Below are positions 12,235 to 22,868 of a stretch of 64,000 nt of DNA, piece after piece. The notes below the pieces were generated by a model. That model ran no database searches. It had not been told where the DNA came from and saw only the letters and a list, made by a program, of their open reading frames with translations. The first letter of the stretch is position 1; each line of letters starts with the position of its first letter. Position numbers and translations under genes: made by a program. Source of the DNA: Carex sylvatica (lineage: Eukaryota > Streptophyta > Magnoliopsida > Poales > Cyperaceae); contig CAXKVR010000074.1 in NCBI GenBank assembly GCA_964058845.1, positions 48,742-112,741 on the forward strand, given 5' to 3'.

Positions 12235-13440
12235 ATGGTTTTATTTAACATTGCTAGAAAAAAATTACAACAACGTCAACACTCTGATCTCTTGCTTACT
12301 CTTTTAACTTCTCCTAAAGCTTTGAGTGTTCTGCTAGCCCGGTTCTCAAATTCTGGAATGGTGGAGAAGGCAATGGAGGCGTATAATCTGATCAGAGATG
12401 TTTTGCCATGTTGTGGATTGTGATTCCCTGCTTTAGCTGCTTGTGAAATGCAACCAGCCATGCATGTCATGGGGTGTTGCCCGTAAGGTGTATGATGAAA
12501 TGCTTGAGAGAGAGGCTGGAGCAGATAATCATAGCACGTGCATCATGGTCAATGGATTTTGCATGCAGGGTAAGATAGAGGAGGCAAAGAAGCTCATAGA
12601 TGATAGATGGGGAATCGGGTGCATACTGAATGTGATTTTTTATAGTCTTGATTGAAGGGTACTTTAGGCAAAATAGAACTCACTTCTTTATTGTACATAT
12701 ATTACAACAACATCATGGATTTTTTGTGCAAGTGAAGTTCAGTGCGATGTGCTAAATCTGTGTTGAAGCAAATGATGGAGAACAAGTGAGCAACTGCCAA
12801 GCTAATGTTATCACCTTTTATATATACTCTAATTTCTGGGTTTTGTAGATATAGTAGGGTTATAGAAGCTGAGAGGTCTCTTAGAGAGGCCATAAGAAGA
12901 GGTTTAAGTCCCAATGAGAAGAGTTATACTCCACTTATTCATAAGTTTTCTGTTCTAGGAGAAATTGCAAAGGCAACAGATTTACTTACAGAGATGCTAG
13001 AGAGAGGAATTATACCTGATTTGGTAACATTTGGGACACCAATTCACTGTCTTGTAGTAGTTGGTAAGGTCAAAGAAGCAGTGGATGTTAAAGAGAAAAT
13101 GGTAGAGATTAAAGTTCCCTTAGACTGTAAGACACACAATTTTTTGATCAGCGGCTTGTGGAAGGAAGGAAAGCTTTCTTCAGCCAAGAAGCTTCTTCAA
13201 GAGATGTTTTCTCAAAAATTCTTCCTGATGAGTTTGTTTACACCACAAAATAAATTGATGGTTTCATAAGAAATGAGAATTTCGAAGAAGCAAAGAAGGT
13301 TTTCCAATTCATTGATCCTGATTTTGACAAGGTTGAAATCGAGATGGTTTGTAACTATAAAATGTTGTTGTGTGAATCTGTGAGTACAGAAGTGAGTTCT
13401 ATTTTGGGGAAGTTAGTTGAGGAAAGTGTGGGTTCGTGTA
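12235..13440 (+). pseudogene. Pentatricopeptide repeat (PPR) gene relic
   Basis: Fragments in three frames read as PPR units: 12235-12420 (LLARFSNSGMVEKAMEAYNL), 12466-12655 (ARKVYDEMLERE then MVNGFCMQGKIEEAKKLI), and the best block 12805-13210 with YTLISGFCRYSRVIEAERSL, SYTPLIHKFSVLGEIAKATD and HNFLISGLWKEGKLSSAKKL. After a frame change near 13215 it continues as PDEFVYTTK, stop, then GFIRNENFEEAKKVFQF. PPR proteins bind organellar RNA. Here frameshifts, stops and a missing front end make function very unlikely. It is probably a decayed duplicate of a gene elsewhere. Confidence 0.8.
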
Positions 13441-14400
13441 AACTCCAGTACCACATAAGGAATTGCTAAATTTTGTTCCTGTGTACATAGTAATTAGAAA
13501 TTTGTTTCCATACAAATTGTACTACTGATCGAGTCCATAGTGGAACAGCATGCAAATCAGGTAGTTTTTGGTTTTCATTGAAATCATTTATATAGAAAAA
13601 TGTCTTCTTTTACATTTGTAGTTGTCTGACCAATCTGCTTGATTCAATTTTGCTATTGTAGATTATTTGCTCCTTTGGAAATTGGAAGGATGATAAAAAA
13701 CTGTCACTTGATAGTCTATAAACCTCATTTTTTCGCCGACTTCCAAATATCAACACAAATTCATTCGTTCTGATGGCGCATCATGGTAAAAAAAAACTGT
13801 ACCATACATCATCATTTGTCTAAATTTTGAATTCATTTCTGTTGTCTAGCTTTTGCGTTCACTTCTCATGTCTTTCTTTAGAAAGAAATACATGCATTTG
13901 GGGTACTAATTACTGAAGTGCTAGCTTATTTTATTTCACAGGTAATTTGCCTGGTGCATAGAGACGGGGGCAGACAGATATGAGCCAAACGCAGCATAGA
14001 ATTCTTAAAAGTTTTGTATACAAGTACTAAAACGAAGTTAGTTTAGCATTCTTGTTTTCTCCTTTATTGAAATCTTCAATCTTCAACACCTCTCACATTA
14101 ATGTTGAATGAATATGTAATCAACAAACAAACTCACTATGTGGTAAAATTATTTTTGTCACTTGATTGTGGTCGTCTTATATGCCTCGTACCCTTGCCAT
14201 TCTATTAGATGCCAACTTTAATTGATTTAAAATAATTTCAAATTGTTCTAAAAAAGGAAAGAGAAAATTGCTTTTGTTTTTCTACCCAAACAGTCTTCTT
14301 GTCTCTATCTAGTATCTGCCAGACAGAAAACCAAAAACCCTTTTATGGACTTAGTTAGGCCCAGGTTTCAGCCCAGTATTCCCAACCCTCATTCCAGAGT
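13441..14400. other. Intergenic region between PPR relic and ALP1-like gene
   Basis: No coding similarity seen. The last ~130 bases before 14532 turn CT- and C-rich, as expected of the 5' leader and promoter-proximal part of the next gene. Confidence 0.5.
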
Positions 14401-14531
14401 CCAGTCTCTTCACAGCTGCTCTGCTCTCTCCTCTGACCTCTCCGTTCGCGAAACATAGTACGATTCCCGCACGGCACGACCTACCTTCATCTCCAATCCA
14501 CCCGCCGTCGGAGAAGAGCGACCGAGAACAA

Positions 14532-15824
14532 ATGGAGATTGATCCCTCCTTACTACTGTTACTCTCTAATCTCCTCCAACTCCAGAGCTACCTTGACCCC
14601 ATCCCCGACCCCTCCTCCTCCTCCTCCTCCTCCTCCCTCACCTCCCCCTCCACCTTCCCTCTCCTCTTCTTCGCTCTCGCCTCCGCCATTTCCTCCTCCC
14701 TCCTCTCCTCCCCCTCCGTCGCTCTCCCCTCCCCTTCTCCTGCTCTCATCCCCCCCTCCCTCCGTCCCCTCTCCTCCGACCCCATCTACTCTCTCGACCC
14801 TGCAACTCGCGACGCTCGCTTCCGCTCCTACTTTGGCCTCTCCTTCTCCCTTTTCAATTCACTTCTCAATTCCCTCATCCCCCACTCCCCTTTCCCTGTT
14901 CATCTCCCTCCCGATCGCGCCTTGTCCCTAGCTCTCTCCCGGCTCTGCCGTGGCCTCTCATCCCGCGCACTTTCCCGCACCACTTCCTTGCCACCTTCCC
15001 TCATCTCCCGTTGCACACATTCCCTAACCCGCCTCCTCTCTACCACTTTCTACTCCCAATTCATCAAACCCTTGCTCCCTTCTTCATCCTCTTCATCCCG
15101 CCACACTCCCCTCCCCAATTTAATCGGATCTATAATTTCTTCGCCTGTCCGTTTGCGGGATGCTGCACCTGACTCAACCTTACTGTCCCCGAGCCGTCCT
15201 TTCCCGTCTGTTCTTCTCCAGGCGGTGGCTGATTACCGCCGGGTTTTCATTGATGCATGTGTGCGTGCACCCGGATCTGCTGACCCCGCATCACATCTCC
15301 GGGAAAGTAGCCTCTACCAGCGTGCCTCTTCTGGCAAACTATTGAACGAGCCCATTTTAACCCTAGATGGCCAAAAGCTACACCCCTACCTTGCCGGTGA
15401 CCCGTCATTCCCTCTCCTCCCATTTCTCCTTACCCCTTTCTCTTCCTCTCCCGCCGCCACTTCTACTTCAAATCCAGCCTATGAAGCCTTTGATGTGGCA
15501 CTCTCGAAATATCGAGGTGCATCCATTGAACCCGCTATTGCACTCCTCAAAGGCCGGTGGAAAATACTTAGAAACCTTAACGTGGGTCTCGACCATGCTG
15601 CTCAGACTATTATTGCCTGTGTCGTTTTGCACAACATGTGTCAACTAGCAAAGGAACCGGAGGATGATGGGAAGTGCTTGTGGCGGGACCCACCTGAGAC
15701 GTTACAACCTGCACATGCACTGGACAGTGAGTGGTCAATGTACAATATTGCTGAGAGCTTGAGAGAAGCTCTGGCCGAGGATTTGTATGAGAGACAGCAG
15801 AGGACACCGCCCCGTGTGAGGTGA
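14532..15824 (+). CDS. ALP1/HARBI1-like protein, domesticated PIF/Harbinger transposase
   Basis: Single-exon ORF of 430 residues starting at an ATG directly after GAGAACAA. The N-terminal third is Ser/Pro/Leu-rich, encoded by long TCC/CTC-rich stretches. The C-terminal half is a DDE_4 nuclease fold: FIDACVRAPGSADPASHLRE (second acidic site present), YLAGDPSFPLLPFLLTPF (the family's LxGDxxYPLxPWLxTPF block) and IEPAIALLKGRWKIL (glutamate site), then VVLHNMC. The segment that should carry the first Asp (ALDGTH or ALDCT in relatives) reads PNLIGSIISSPVRL and has no Asp, so strand transfer is unlikely. In Arabidopsis, ALP1 is a domesticated relative that associates with Polycomb complex PRC2. There are no stops and no terminal repeats, which suggests selection as a host gene. 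The role of this copy is inferred only. Confidence 0.85.
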   Translation: MEIDPSLLLLLSNLLQLQSYLDPIPDPSSSSSSSSLTSPSTFPLLFFALASAISSSLLSSPSVALPSPSPALIPPSLRPLSSDPIYSLDPATRDARFRSYFGLSFSLFNSLLNSLIPHSPFPVHLPPDRALSLALSRLCRGLSSRALSRTTSLPPSLISRCTHSLTRLLSTTFYSQFIKPLLPSSSSSSRHTPLPNLIGSIISSPVRLRDAAPDSTLLSPSRPFPSVLLQAVADYRRVFIDACVRAPGSADPASHLRESSLYQRASSGKLLNEPILTLDGQKLHPYLAGDPSFPLLPFLLTPFSSSPAATSTSNPAYEAFDVALSKYRGASIEPAIALLKGRWKILRNLNVGLDHAAQTIIACVVLHNMCQLAKEPEDDGKCLWRDPPETLQPAHALDSEWSMYNIAESLREALAEDLYERQQRTPPRVR

Positions 15825-16340
15825 TTGTAAATTGACATTTGACAAACCAACCCAACTGATTAGTATTAACGCCTATGTTTTGTAAAATTTGACCTAGTTT
15901 TAGTTAAGAAGAAGGAATGTAGCTTGTTAAGGTCCTTATCTCCTGCTTATCTTATCCAAAGATAGCAGGAACTGCTATACTGGTATGAAGCTTTTTGTGT
16001 AACCCGTCCTGGCTGTTCTATCAAATCGGATGTTTATTTTTGGATACCAGGAAATAGAGCCTTGCTATGTAGGCATGAAAAATAGCTGCAAAAAAAAAAC
16101 CTGTAATTTGTAGAGCTTTTCTGGTTTGTATGAGTTAGTTGACTGGACATAAATTTCTGATTCAGTGCAATTATGGAAGTGTCTATGTTCTTTCATCTAC
16201 AGTAAAATCGTAGTTCTGAACTTCTGATATTGTTAACTTGCTTTATATTTTATATTTTTTGGATACCAGGAAACATAAGTGCCACAATGGGAATTATTGA
16301 TTGAAATTTCAGCAGAAATTTCTCTCCTGGAACTAAATAT
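15825..16340. other. 3' flank of the ALP1-like gene
   Basis: Untranslated-looking sequence with no further ORF. No clear polyadenylation signal can be assigned with confidence. Confidence 0.4.
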
Positions 16341-16768
16341 GAGTGAGGCTATGGTACTATGCATCGCGCAGATTGGTCCATACTATTGATTGATATCTCC
16401 GTTTTCAAAGTCTAAACAGTCGATATTATTGATTGATATCTCCGTTTTCAAAGTCTAAACAGTCGATATGAACAATTGAACAATGATCTCCATATGAAAA
16501 TGTTTGTAGATCAAATTTTACATTTTTTTACAATTTTTTAAGATGGTTACAAAATCACTTGATCTAAAATTTCTAGACCATTCAAAAGTAGTGATTTTAT
16601 ACCTACCTAGAAAATAGTAAAAAATGTGAAAAAAAATGTAATATTTCGTTTCCAAGTACATTGAAATCATATTGATCGGTTCAGATCGACTATTTAAATG
16701 TTGAAAATGATGATATTGATTCATAGTAGGAACCAATCCGTGCTATGCATAGTATCATAGTCTCACTC
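16341..16768. mobile_element. Foldback MITE, tip type GAGTGAGGCTATGG
   Basis: A 428-bp near-palindrome. The left end GAGTGAGGCTATGGTACTAT is mirrored by ATAGTATCATAGTCTCACTC on the right. Flanks 16332-16340 (ACTAAATAT) and 16769-16777 (CCTAAATTT) match at 7 of 9 bases, suggesting an aged 9-bp Mutator-type duplication. It shares tips with 42699-43057. Confidence 0.8.
16384..16469. repeat. 43-bp tandem duplication within the foldback element
   Basis: Two adjacent copies of a 43-base unit beginning TATTGATTGATATCTCCG (16384-16426 and 16427-16469), apparently identical. This makes the left arm longer than the right. Confidence 0.9.
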
Positions 16769-16777
16769 CCTAAATTT

Positions 16778-17384
16778 TTCCTAATTCAGTTAAAGTACCA
16801 ATGATCTCTCTTTGTTCGCTGGTATCAGATTGGACTGAAATATTCATGATTGCAAGCCTTTCTTAATATTGCCTCAAAAAATGATCTCCCTTTGTTAGTT
16901 GCTATCAGATTGTTTCCGTGTTCAGTTGATTTTAGCGTATTCAAAGTCTTTCAATATGCAAAGTATTTTGTTTGAAAATGCCACGAAGTGTTTGAGTCAT
17001 AAATGCAAATATAAGAAGACTTTAAATTATACAATATTAATGAATGTGTGCATTCAGAATTACAAACTGTTGTATATGTTTTTTTAAATATTTTAAGTTC
17101 AGGATATTGATATTTGGTGCAAGAAACAGAGAGAATTAGTTCAGATATCTATTTGGACTGGCGTCTTTCAATTGTAAATAATAAAAAAAGAAGAGAGAAA
17201 AATAAAAAGTATACATATTTTTTTATTGACAGTAAGATCAGTTTACTGATCCTAACAACTCAGTTTCTTTTTTTCCTTCTGATTTTTCTAGTAAAATATA
17301 AAATAATTTTACAAAAATAGATAGAGTACTTTAAAATTTAGATGTAATAGAAGAATTCTATCTATTTTTTGAAAATATTTTTTA
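16778..17384. other. AT-rich gene-free stretch
   Basis: No gene, RNA or clear repeat recognised. Confidence 0.4.
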
Positions 17385-18813
17385 GGAAAAATTTTCTCTA
17401 TCCTTATCTAAAATTTTGAAATAGTCAATTTACCCATCAAAACACTATAATATCCAATCATACAAATTTAACATTCTTTCTTCCATCTCCTTTTATTTAT
17501 TTTACTTTTTTATTTCCGTTTGAATGGAGATGTCCAGTATTGTTCTTCTTCTTCTTCATATGCTACCTTCTAAATTAGTTTCCTCATATTCTACCGATAT
17601 CTCCTAATCGCAAATTGACAAAAGTGATCTCAGTGCATCCCCTCCTCTGCCAACACCCTCATCTCGCACACCGAATCCATCTCTCCCTAACACTTACACC
17701 TTTCTAGTAGTGGGACATTCTTTGTTGCTCTACTTTTCTTAATTTTTAATTTCATATGAATCAAAAGTAATTTTCAAAGACTACAGTAAAAAGTTTCCTA
17801 GTAATATTATCAAAAGGTCTTTAGACTGATTGTCTCTTACTCCAGCTTCAATTTTGTATAAGACATATCATCAATCATCCTTTATTGAGTTAAAAAAAAA
17901 AAAAATGAAAATCCAACCAAAGTACCTAGAGTATAATGGAAGGGCCAGACTATAAATTCGATTTATATACCTGCTATAATCTTATTCCAATGAAACTAGT
18001 AGCAACCCATTCTTAAAAATAAAATGTAGAGATTCATCATAGTGTCTTGCTTGATAGCAGTATCAAAGAGCTTCAGCGCATTTCTGGTGACCGGTACGAC
18101 ATCACCAGCAACTTACCAGGTGCTTGGTGTATTAGAGCTCGCAATCTATCTCAGAAAAAAAATCATTCAAAATAATTAACTAGTTGGAACTAAATTGAGA
18201 ATGTTTGTTATGAGAATAAAAATCACGACTAGATCACCAAGTATGCATTTGAGCATCACTTGAATGAGAAATTCCTCATTTTCTCATTTCACTCGTAAAT
18301 CAAGAAAAAGAAGGAGATAAGTCACCAAGCCTCTTTCACCGATTCAACTAAATCCTCAAATGAAAAAGATCACCGGGTATGCATTTGTCGACCATCAATG
18401 AAATGAAAAGTTTCTTATTTTCTAATTTCACTCTTAAATCAAGGAAAAGAAGATAAGTCACCACCGGGCCTTTCACTGTTTCAACTAAATCGTCAAAATC
18501 AGATTTTCTAGCACATGAAGGAAATTATGATAGATGGGAGGAAATATTACACGGCAAGATGAAGCGTCTTTATTTTTGTTCTTCAATTCACCTGTAAATT
18601 TAATCCAGTTTGAATATTAATGGACATGTCCACTTAAATCAGAGGGGCATAATGGTCAATTTAATTTTTAAAATAATTAAATAAAAAGTAAAATAAATAA
18701 AAGGGGATAGAAGAAAGAATATTAAAATTGTATGGGGATATTGGATATTATGGTGTTTTGATGGATAAATTAACTATTTCAAAATTTTAGATGGGCACAG
18801 AGAAAATTTTCCC
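17385..18813. mobile_element. Nonautonomous Mutator-like element, 1.4 kb, exact 9-bp TSD
   Basis: Exact direct repeat TATTTTTTA at 17376-17384 and 18814-18822. Inside it, inverted arms of roughly 150 bp start GGAAAAATTTTCTCT and end AGAGAAAATTTTCCC, with matching inner blocks (ACCCATCAAAACACTATAAT against ATTATGGTGTTTTGATGGAT). A 9-bp duplication with long TIRs is diagnostic of MULEs. No transposase is present. The interior holds a ~136-bp tandem duplication (near 18241 and 18377) and a more GC-rich patch at 18040-18150 that may be captured host sequence. Confidence 0.85.
18241..18512. repeat. ~136-bp imperfect tandem duplication inside the MULE
   Basis: The block starting GTATGCATTTG, running through CTCATTTTCTCATTTCACTC and AAGTCACCA to TTTCAACTAAATC, occurs twice with a period of about 136. 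Confidence 0.8.
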
Positions 18814-18944
18814 TATTTTTTACTACTAATTGTTGGATTGATAGAATTCATACCAATCTTCTACTAATCTAAAACCACATATATTCTTTCTATTTCTCTC
18901 CTTTTTTTAATTATCTACTATGAAAAAAAATTATCGCCTCTTGG

Positions 18945-19642
18945 TAGGGGTGTAAACGGAGCCGGATTATCCGATGGATATCCGCTCCGTATCCGAAAAT
19001 TATCCGAATTCAAACTGTCTGGATTCGGATAATTTTTGGATATCCATAGAAGATCCGGATATGGATACGGCTCTTTGGATATCCATAGAAGATCCGGATA
19101 TGGATACGGTGTCCTAAACGGAGCGGATATCCGGACTATCCAAAATCCAATAATTTCTGGACACAGAGTCTTAAATAGAGCGGATATCCGGACTCTAATA
19201 AAAGATGAATTAATATTTGCTAGGTGGGATTTGAACCCATGTATACTCCCATCCCAAGACCTTTGAACTAAGCTTCAAACCACTACACCACAACTTCTTT
19301 TGGTACTATTCCTTTATTTGATATATATTATATGAATATATTATCTCCCATCTCTCCATCCACTTATAGTTATCATTAATATTTATATTTAATTTTTTAA
19401 TTAATATTTGTATCTTAGAAATTCATATATCTTAATTATCCGACCATTATTCGTTTATATCCGTATTCGAATCCGTATTCGTGGACTATCCGTTATGTAT
19501 CCGTATCCGTTTAAAACGAATTTGATTTTGAATTTTAATATCCGTTTACTATCCGTATCCGTATTCGTATCCGCTTATTATCCGACAAATACGGATATGG
19601 TACGAGCATTATCCGCTCCGTACCCCTCCGTTTACACCCCTA
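18945..19642. mobile_element. Nonautonomous hAT element, exact 8-bp TSD
   Basis: TSD CCTCTTGG at 18937-18944 and 19643-19650 is exact. Terminal inverted repeats are TAGGGGTGTAAACGGAG and its complement. Subterminal regions are built from repeated TATCCGNATCCG-type motifs, including a 39-bp tandem duplication beginning at 19038 and 19077. The ORF over this region is just that repeat. An 8-bp duplication plus TAGGGGTG termini fits hAT. Confidence 0.9.
19223..19300 (-). repeat. tRNA-like (SINE-head-like) segment inside the hAT element
   Basis: Read on the minus strand it contains an A-box-like TGGTGTAGTGG and, about 50 bases on, a B-box-like GGGTTCAAATCCCA in a short stem, spaced as in a tRNA gene or tRNA-derived SINE promoter. 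A full cloverleaf with matching acceptor arms is not convincing, so this is a relic rather than a working tRNA gene. Confidence 0.5.
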
Positions 19643-19650
19643 CCTCTTGG

Positions 19651-20201
19651 TCCTTTTTTAAAAAAAAAAAATTATCAATGAAAAATGAAATACTTAAAGA
19701 AACAGTCTTTTTCATTTGTGCCCTTGTATTTCCAAATATTATAACTAGATTCATATAATTAAAAACAAATAGAATAAATCCTAACAGATTATATCCTTTT
19801 CAATCAAGATATTACAAGCAAATGTATCTAAAAAGAAAATTTGATCTTCTTAATTAATGTTTCAACACTTAAACATCATCCTGTCAACAATTACATCTGT
19901 AGTTTTCGTTCATTTTCGCTCTAAAGTTAAAGTAATTGAGATTCCATGAAAAGTTGACAGCTCACGGTCCAAAATAATTGTCATCCACCCAGCAAGGCAA
20001 GCCCCTGTCCATTTGGTGTATATGTCATTTTCTGTGCTTTTTGGGATTTTCCATATCTCAATTTGCAATTGGAGAAATGGAAGTTGATAGTGAAACTGAA
20101 GGAAATTTGTCGGAAAACATAATGCTAGAAAGATCGATAATGATGCACAGAGTTTGTTTTATACTTAAATTTAAGTAGGATATTTAAGTTAGTTATTTTT
20201 T
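19651..20201. other. AT-rich gene-free stretch
   Basis: No gene recognised. An ORF at 19978-20178 is short, has no family resemblance and lacks supporting context. Confidence 0.4.
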
Positions 20202-20782
20202 ATGGTCATATTTATATTTAGTTGTGAAGTAAAGTTAATAAAGATTAAATTGCTTACTTCATTTTACTTCACATATTTTAATCTCATTTTAGTAGTTTAG
20301 GTCATGGCTTAAATTAATCTACCTAAAAGACTAAGGTGTTGGAAAATGAGCGTCTTCTGACAGTGGGCCCTACAAGTGGAATAAGTGTGAAGTAAGTTAA
20401 TCCACCTGTAGAGGCGAAGTAACTTAATTAGATTAACTCGCATCTTACTTACTCCTCGTTTGACTACTTAAGTGTGGAGTAAGAAGTTTACTCCATGTCT
20501 TACTCCACAACCAAACATGACCTATATTTTTACGTCTCGGTTGAAAACTTAAAATTATAGCTTAAATTAATTTATCTAGAGGACTAAGATTTTGAAAAAT
20601 AAATCTCTACCTATGACAATGAGCTATGTAGACAAAATAAGAGTGGAGTAACAAATTTAATTTGTCTAGAGAATTGGAGTAACTTATTTACTCTATATTA
20701 CCTCTATTTTACTTCTCATTTAACAACTTAAGTGTGAAATAAAATATTTACTTCATCTCTTACTTTCCAATCAAATATAACC
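20202..20782. mobile_element. Tourist/PIF-like MITE with a partial tandem second copy
   Basis: The right end near 20520 read in reverse is GGTCATGTTTGGTTGTGG, a typical Tourist-like terminus; a degenerate partner starts near 20202. The inner sequence (GACTAAGGTGTTGGAAAATG at about 20331) repeats about 250 bases later (GACTAAGATTTTGAAAAAT), and another end GGTTATATTTGATTG closes at about 20782. It looks like one element followed by a partial second one sharing a terminus. Confidence 0.6.
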
Positions 20783-21673
20783 TATCAGACTACTAAATCA
20801 TATCTGCATCTTCTTTCTCTATATTTCTCACTTATTTTGGGATAAGATAGAGATTAATTATATTGAAGGCCAGTTATTATATTTTATATCTTCTTTAAGT
20901 TTAAACTCTTAAAACTAAATTATAAATAAAAGAGAGTTTCTCAAAAAGAGAGAGAAGACATTTAAGCTCTGTTTTTGTGAAAAAGATACCTGATTCATGA
21001 TGTCAGCTTCTGTTTGGATCACTGTAAATATGAAAACTAAAAATCTAGTTACTTTGTTTTTTTAATGTTTAAATCACAATATATTTTCTTAGCTTTTTGC
21101 ATAGCATGCAGTAGTTTCTCCTTTAAAGACACAATGACCAAGTACATCAGTAAAATTCCATTTGGATATAGCTGAATGTAGAAGTTTGTAGAAAGAGAAA
21201 TAATATAAAAGGATCTTCTCACATAAGGAAAAGCTTAATTACTTTCATTCTTATTCCGATGTTTCTCATAATGTTTGGATTATATATAGTTTGCTTCTTT
21301 TCTTTTCTTTTGTGGAGATTTTCTTTGCTACATCAGGATAATATATTTTTCTTTGCTTCATAATGTTTGGATTTTAAAAACCTTTAGTAAAGAATTTTTT
21401 TTTAAAAACCTATTTTAATTAACCAGGATAATATATATAACAAGTTGCACTTTTTTTTCACAAATTTTAGAATTTGAATTGTGATAATTGAATAATCATT
21501 TAGATCTTTATTTTAATACTTAATTAAAGTGATAATTTTATTTTCTAATTAACCATTCTAAGCATTCTTGATTCTCACTAGATATCTACTTACAATAATA
21601 ATCTTATTAAAAAAGACTTTCTCATTATAGGCCAACTATATGATCAAATTAATCAATAATAATTTATTTCGAA
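20783..21673. other. AT-rich gene-free stretch
   Basis: No gene or bounded element recognised. Confidence 0.4.
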
Positions 21674-22153
21674 TAAAGCTAGTGTGATATGGTTATCAAC
21701 AGACTTGATGAACATAACTTCAAAATCTATTGGATTTACTTCAAACGATAAATTCAAACCGTTCAAACCGATATACTTTACGAGTAATGCGTAGATGCTA
21801 AAATTTTGAAATTTTTGAATTTATTTAGTACAAAGTCAAGCAGTAAAAAAAATAATGAAAAATAGAGTTTTATAAATTAATTTTAATGCATTTATTTTTC
21901 ATTATTTTTGACCGCTTAACTTTATAGTAGATGAATTCGGAAATTTTAATGCATTCATTTTTCATCATTAATTTTTGACCGCTTAACTTTATAGTAGATG
22001 AATTTGAAAATTAAATTTTTTGAATGTACACGCATTATTTGTGAAGTAAATCGATTTCAACAGTTTAGATTCGTCATTTAAAACTAATCCGATAAATTTT
22101 AAAGCTTATGCTCACCAAATCTTCTTGATGAGCATAACGCACACTAACTTTAC
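21674..22153. mobile_element. Foldback MITE related to those at 39237 and 63192
   Basis: Arms AATAAAGCTAGTGTG (left) and CACACTAACTTTAC (right) close a ~480-bp inverted repeat. The interior shares blocks with 39237-39649 and 63192-63588: CTTCAAAATCTAT, CAAACCGTTCAAACCG, and a central TTTGACCGCTTAACTTTATA. A target duplication is not visible and the element is diverged. Confidence 0.65.
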
Positions 22154-22868
22154 TAATATTTTCTATTATATTATGGAACGGTAATCGTCAACTAACATTA
22201 AAAACATACAAAGAAAATCTTTTTTTTTTAAAGAGCCCGGACACCTCATGCATGTGTTAGATTCTTTTCTCAAGAATTTAACATGTGTCTTTTCTAAAAG
22301 AGATGACGACTCGTGCCACTACACTAAGTTTGCGGTTCAGAAAGAGACAATTGATACATAGTCATTATTTTGAGATTCGAAATTAAATCCAAACTAACAA
22401 TAAAATTTTATCCTCAAATTAGTACAATCTTATTGGTAGATAAGTGCGATCATGCTATTGCCAATCTCTAATTTTAAACTTTCAGAAAATTAAAGCTACA
22501 AACAAGCAAGAGAATGTCTCACTCTCCATTAATTTCCATGCCAAATTGTAAGACTTCCTTACAAATTGGACCTCTAATTCTAGCTAGATCACATATCAAA
22601 TTACACTAAATTCATATATAATAGATTGAGAAACAAATATGCTGTGAAAACCCTAGTAGATATTTTGCCTTCCACTGGCACAGAAATGCAAGATGCAATT
22701 TTACAAGCAGAGGAGCATGACACGATTCAACAGCCTCTGCCACACAATATCTTCTCCAATCCATCAAATACCAGATTCCACTGATTCAACATTGTTTGAC
22801 CAAGAACTAAACTCCAAGAAAATTGGAACCAAAAGAAAAGAAATCATGTTTGTGCTTCAATTATAATA
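22154..22868. other. Gene-free stretch downstream of the SDR gene
   Basis: AT-rich. The part next to 22868 is presumably the 3' untranslated region of the SDR gene. No other feature seen. Confidence 0.4.

Noticed and set aside
14539..14931. Pro-rich 130-aa ORF overlapping the ALP1-like gene
   Set aside because: A frame shadow of the TCC/CTC-rich coding sequence; no family resemblance.
19036..19266. Repetitive ORF with a duplicated RRSGYGYG block
   Set aside because: It is the 39-bp tandem duplication of a hAT subterminal region.
19223..19300. Functional tRNA gene on the minus strand
   Set aside because: A- and B-box-like motifs are present but acceptor arms do not pair convincingly, and it lies inside a transposon.
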